Source: Planctomycetota bacterium (GTDB lineage Bacteria; Planctomycetota; Planctomycetia; Gemmatales; Gemmataceae). From it: a stretch of DNA of 59,977 bases. Positions 59,857 to 59,977 of the stretch are shown here, in pieces. Under the pieces are notes generated by a model, which saw nothing but the letters and a program-made list of their open reading frames with translations, was not told where the DNA came from and did not search any database. The position numbers and the translations under genes are program-made. How positions within the stretch are numbered: the stretch's first letter is position 1; each line of letters begins with the position of its first letter. The stretch spans positions 1 through 59,977 of the forward strand of contig VGXS01000023.1 in the NCBI GenBank assembly GCA_016873225.1, written 5' to 3'.

Positions 59857-59977
59857 TCAGGGTAGCGACCGCCTCCCCTGTCCGGGAAACCCCGGATCCG
59901 CCATCATCCTTATCCTTCCGTCGCCATCGGGAAACACCACGCGCATCCGGGTTTCGGATTGCCTCGAAACGATCGCC
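59857..59977 (-). CDS. Possible 3' end of a gene entering from the right edge
   Basis: On the minus strand one frame is open from the window edge to a TGA at 59857-59859, giving 39 residues (for example RMRVVFPDGDGRIRMMADPG). Third-position GC is high, about 28 of 39 codons by hand count, like the real genes here. The fragment is too short to identify, and the call could be chance. Confidence 0.3.
   Translation of the reverse strand, partial: AIVSRQSETRMRVVFPDGDGRIRMMADPGFPGQGRRSLP

Overview
The window looks like chromosome from a member of the Planctomycetota. It is GC-rich. Many of its genes belong to families that are characteristic of and expanded in that phylum: DUF1501, DUF1549/DUF1553, DUF1552, DUF1587/1592/1588/1585 'planctomycetal cytochromes', DUF1559 pseudopilin-like proteins, many sulfatases, and LamG or LRR fusions. 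A Gemmatales-type organism is an inference; no rRNA, tRNA or ribosomal-protein gene is present to place it. No tRNA, rRNA or CRISPR array was seen.

Layout. 1-366 is an unassigned left edge. 367-2585 holds a DUF1501 protein and a secreted thioredoxin-fold protein with a good terminator. 2586-5255 is gene-poor: a cruciform-like hairpin, copy 1 of a dispersed repeat, a frameshifted beta-helix gene and an IS5-type transposase remnant. 5256-13743 carries two DUF1552/DUF1592 pairs in opposite gene order. 13929-15902 is a copper amine oxidase. 15903-16569 holds repeat copy 2, whose core is inverted relative to copy 1. 16570-20690 encodes two SASA-type esterases. 20701-25149 (minus strand) is a DUF1801 gene and a DUF1553-DUF1501 operon whose cytochrome gene has an in-frame stop. 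25459-34365 runs from a YtcJ-like amidohydrolase through a CDF metal transporter to an RND/MFP/outer-membrane-factor efflux system. 34480-37559 is an SGNH-LRR fusion and a sialidase. 37592-41733 (minus) holds a DUF1559 gene, a small membrane protein and a madL-madM-malonyl-CoA ligase operon. 41965-45651 is an aldo/keto reductase-sulfatase-esterase operon. 45665-47126 (minus) is arsR-aqpS-arsC with a frameshifted aquaporin. 47293-53331 is four sulfatases in a row. The right end has an SDR, HemW, a beta-barrel protein, a lipase-like protein, a SRAP protein and a transposase-derived DNA-binding domain.

How it fits together. Most gene products are predicted to be exported and to act on decorated polysaccharides. 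Five sulfatases, three SASA-type esterases, an SGNH-LRR protein and a sialidase could strip sulfate, acetyl and sialyl groups. The DUF1501/1549/1552/1592 modules are of unknown biochemical function, with c-heme motifs in the DUF1549 and DUF1592 members. Separate modules cover malonate uptake and activation, arsenate detoxification and efflux.

The strongest unexplained signals are the near absence of the tetranucleotide ACGT over the whole window and a ~290-bp repeat with a core flipped between 29-bp inverted arms. A transposase-type DNA-binding domain with a histone-H1-like basic tail is also notable. Three genes carry single-site lesions, two of them in homopolymers; sequencing or assembly error must be excluded before calling these pseudogenes.
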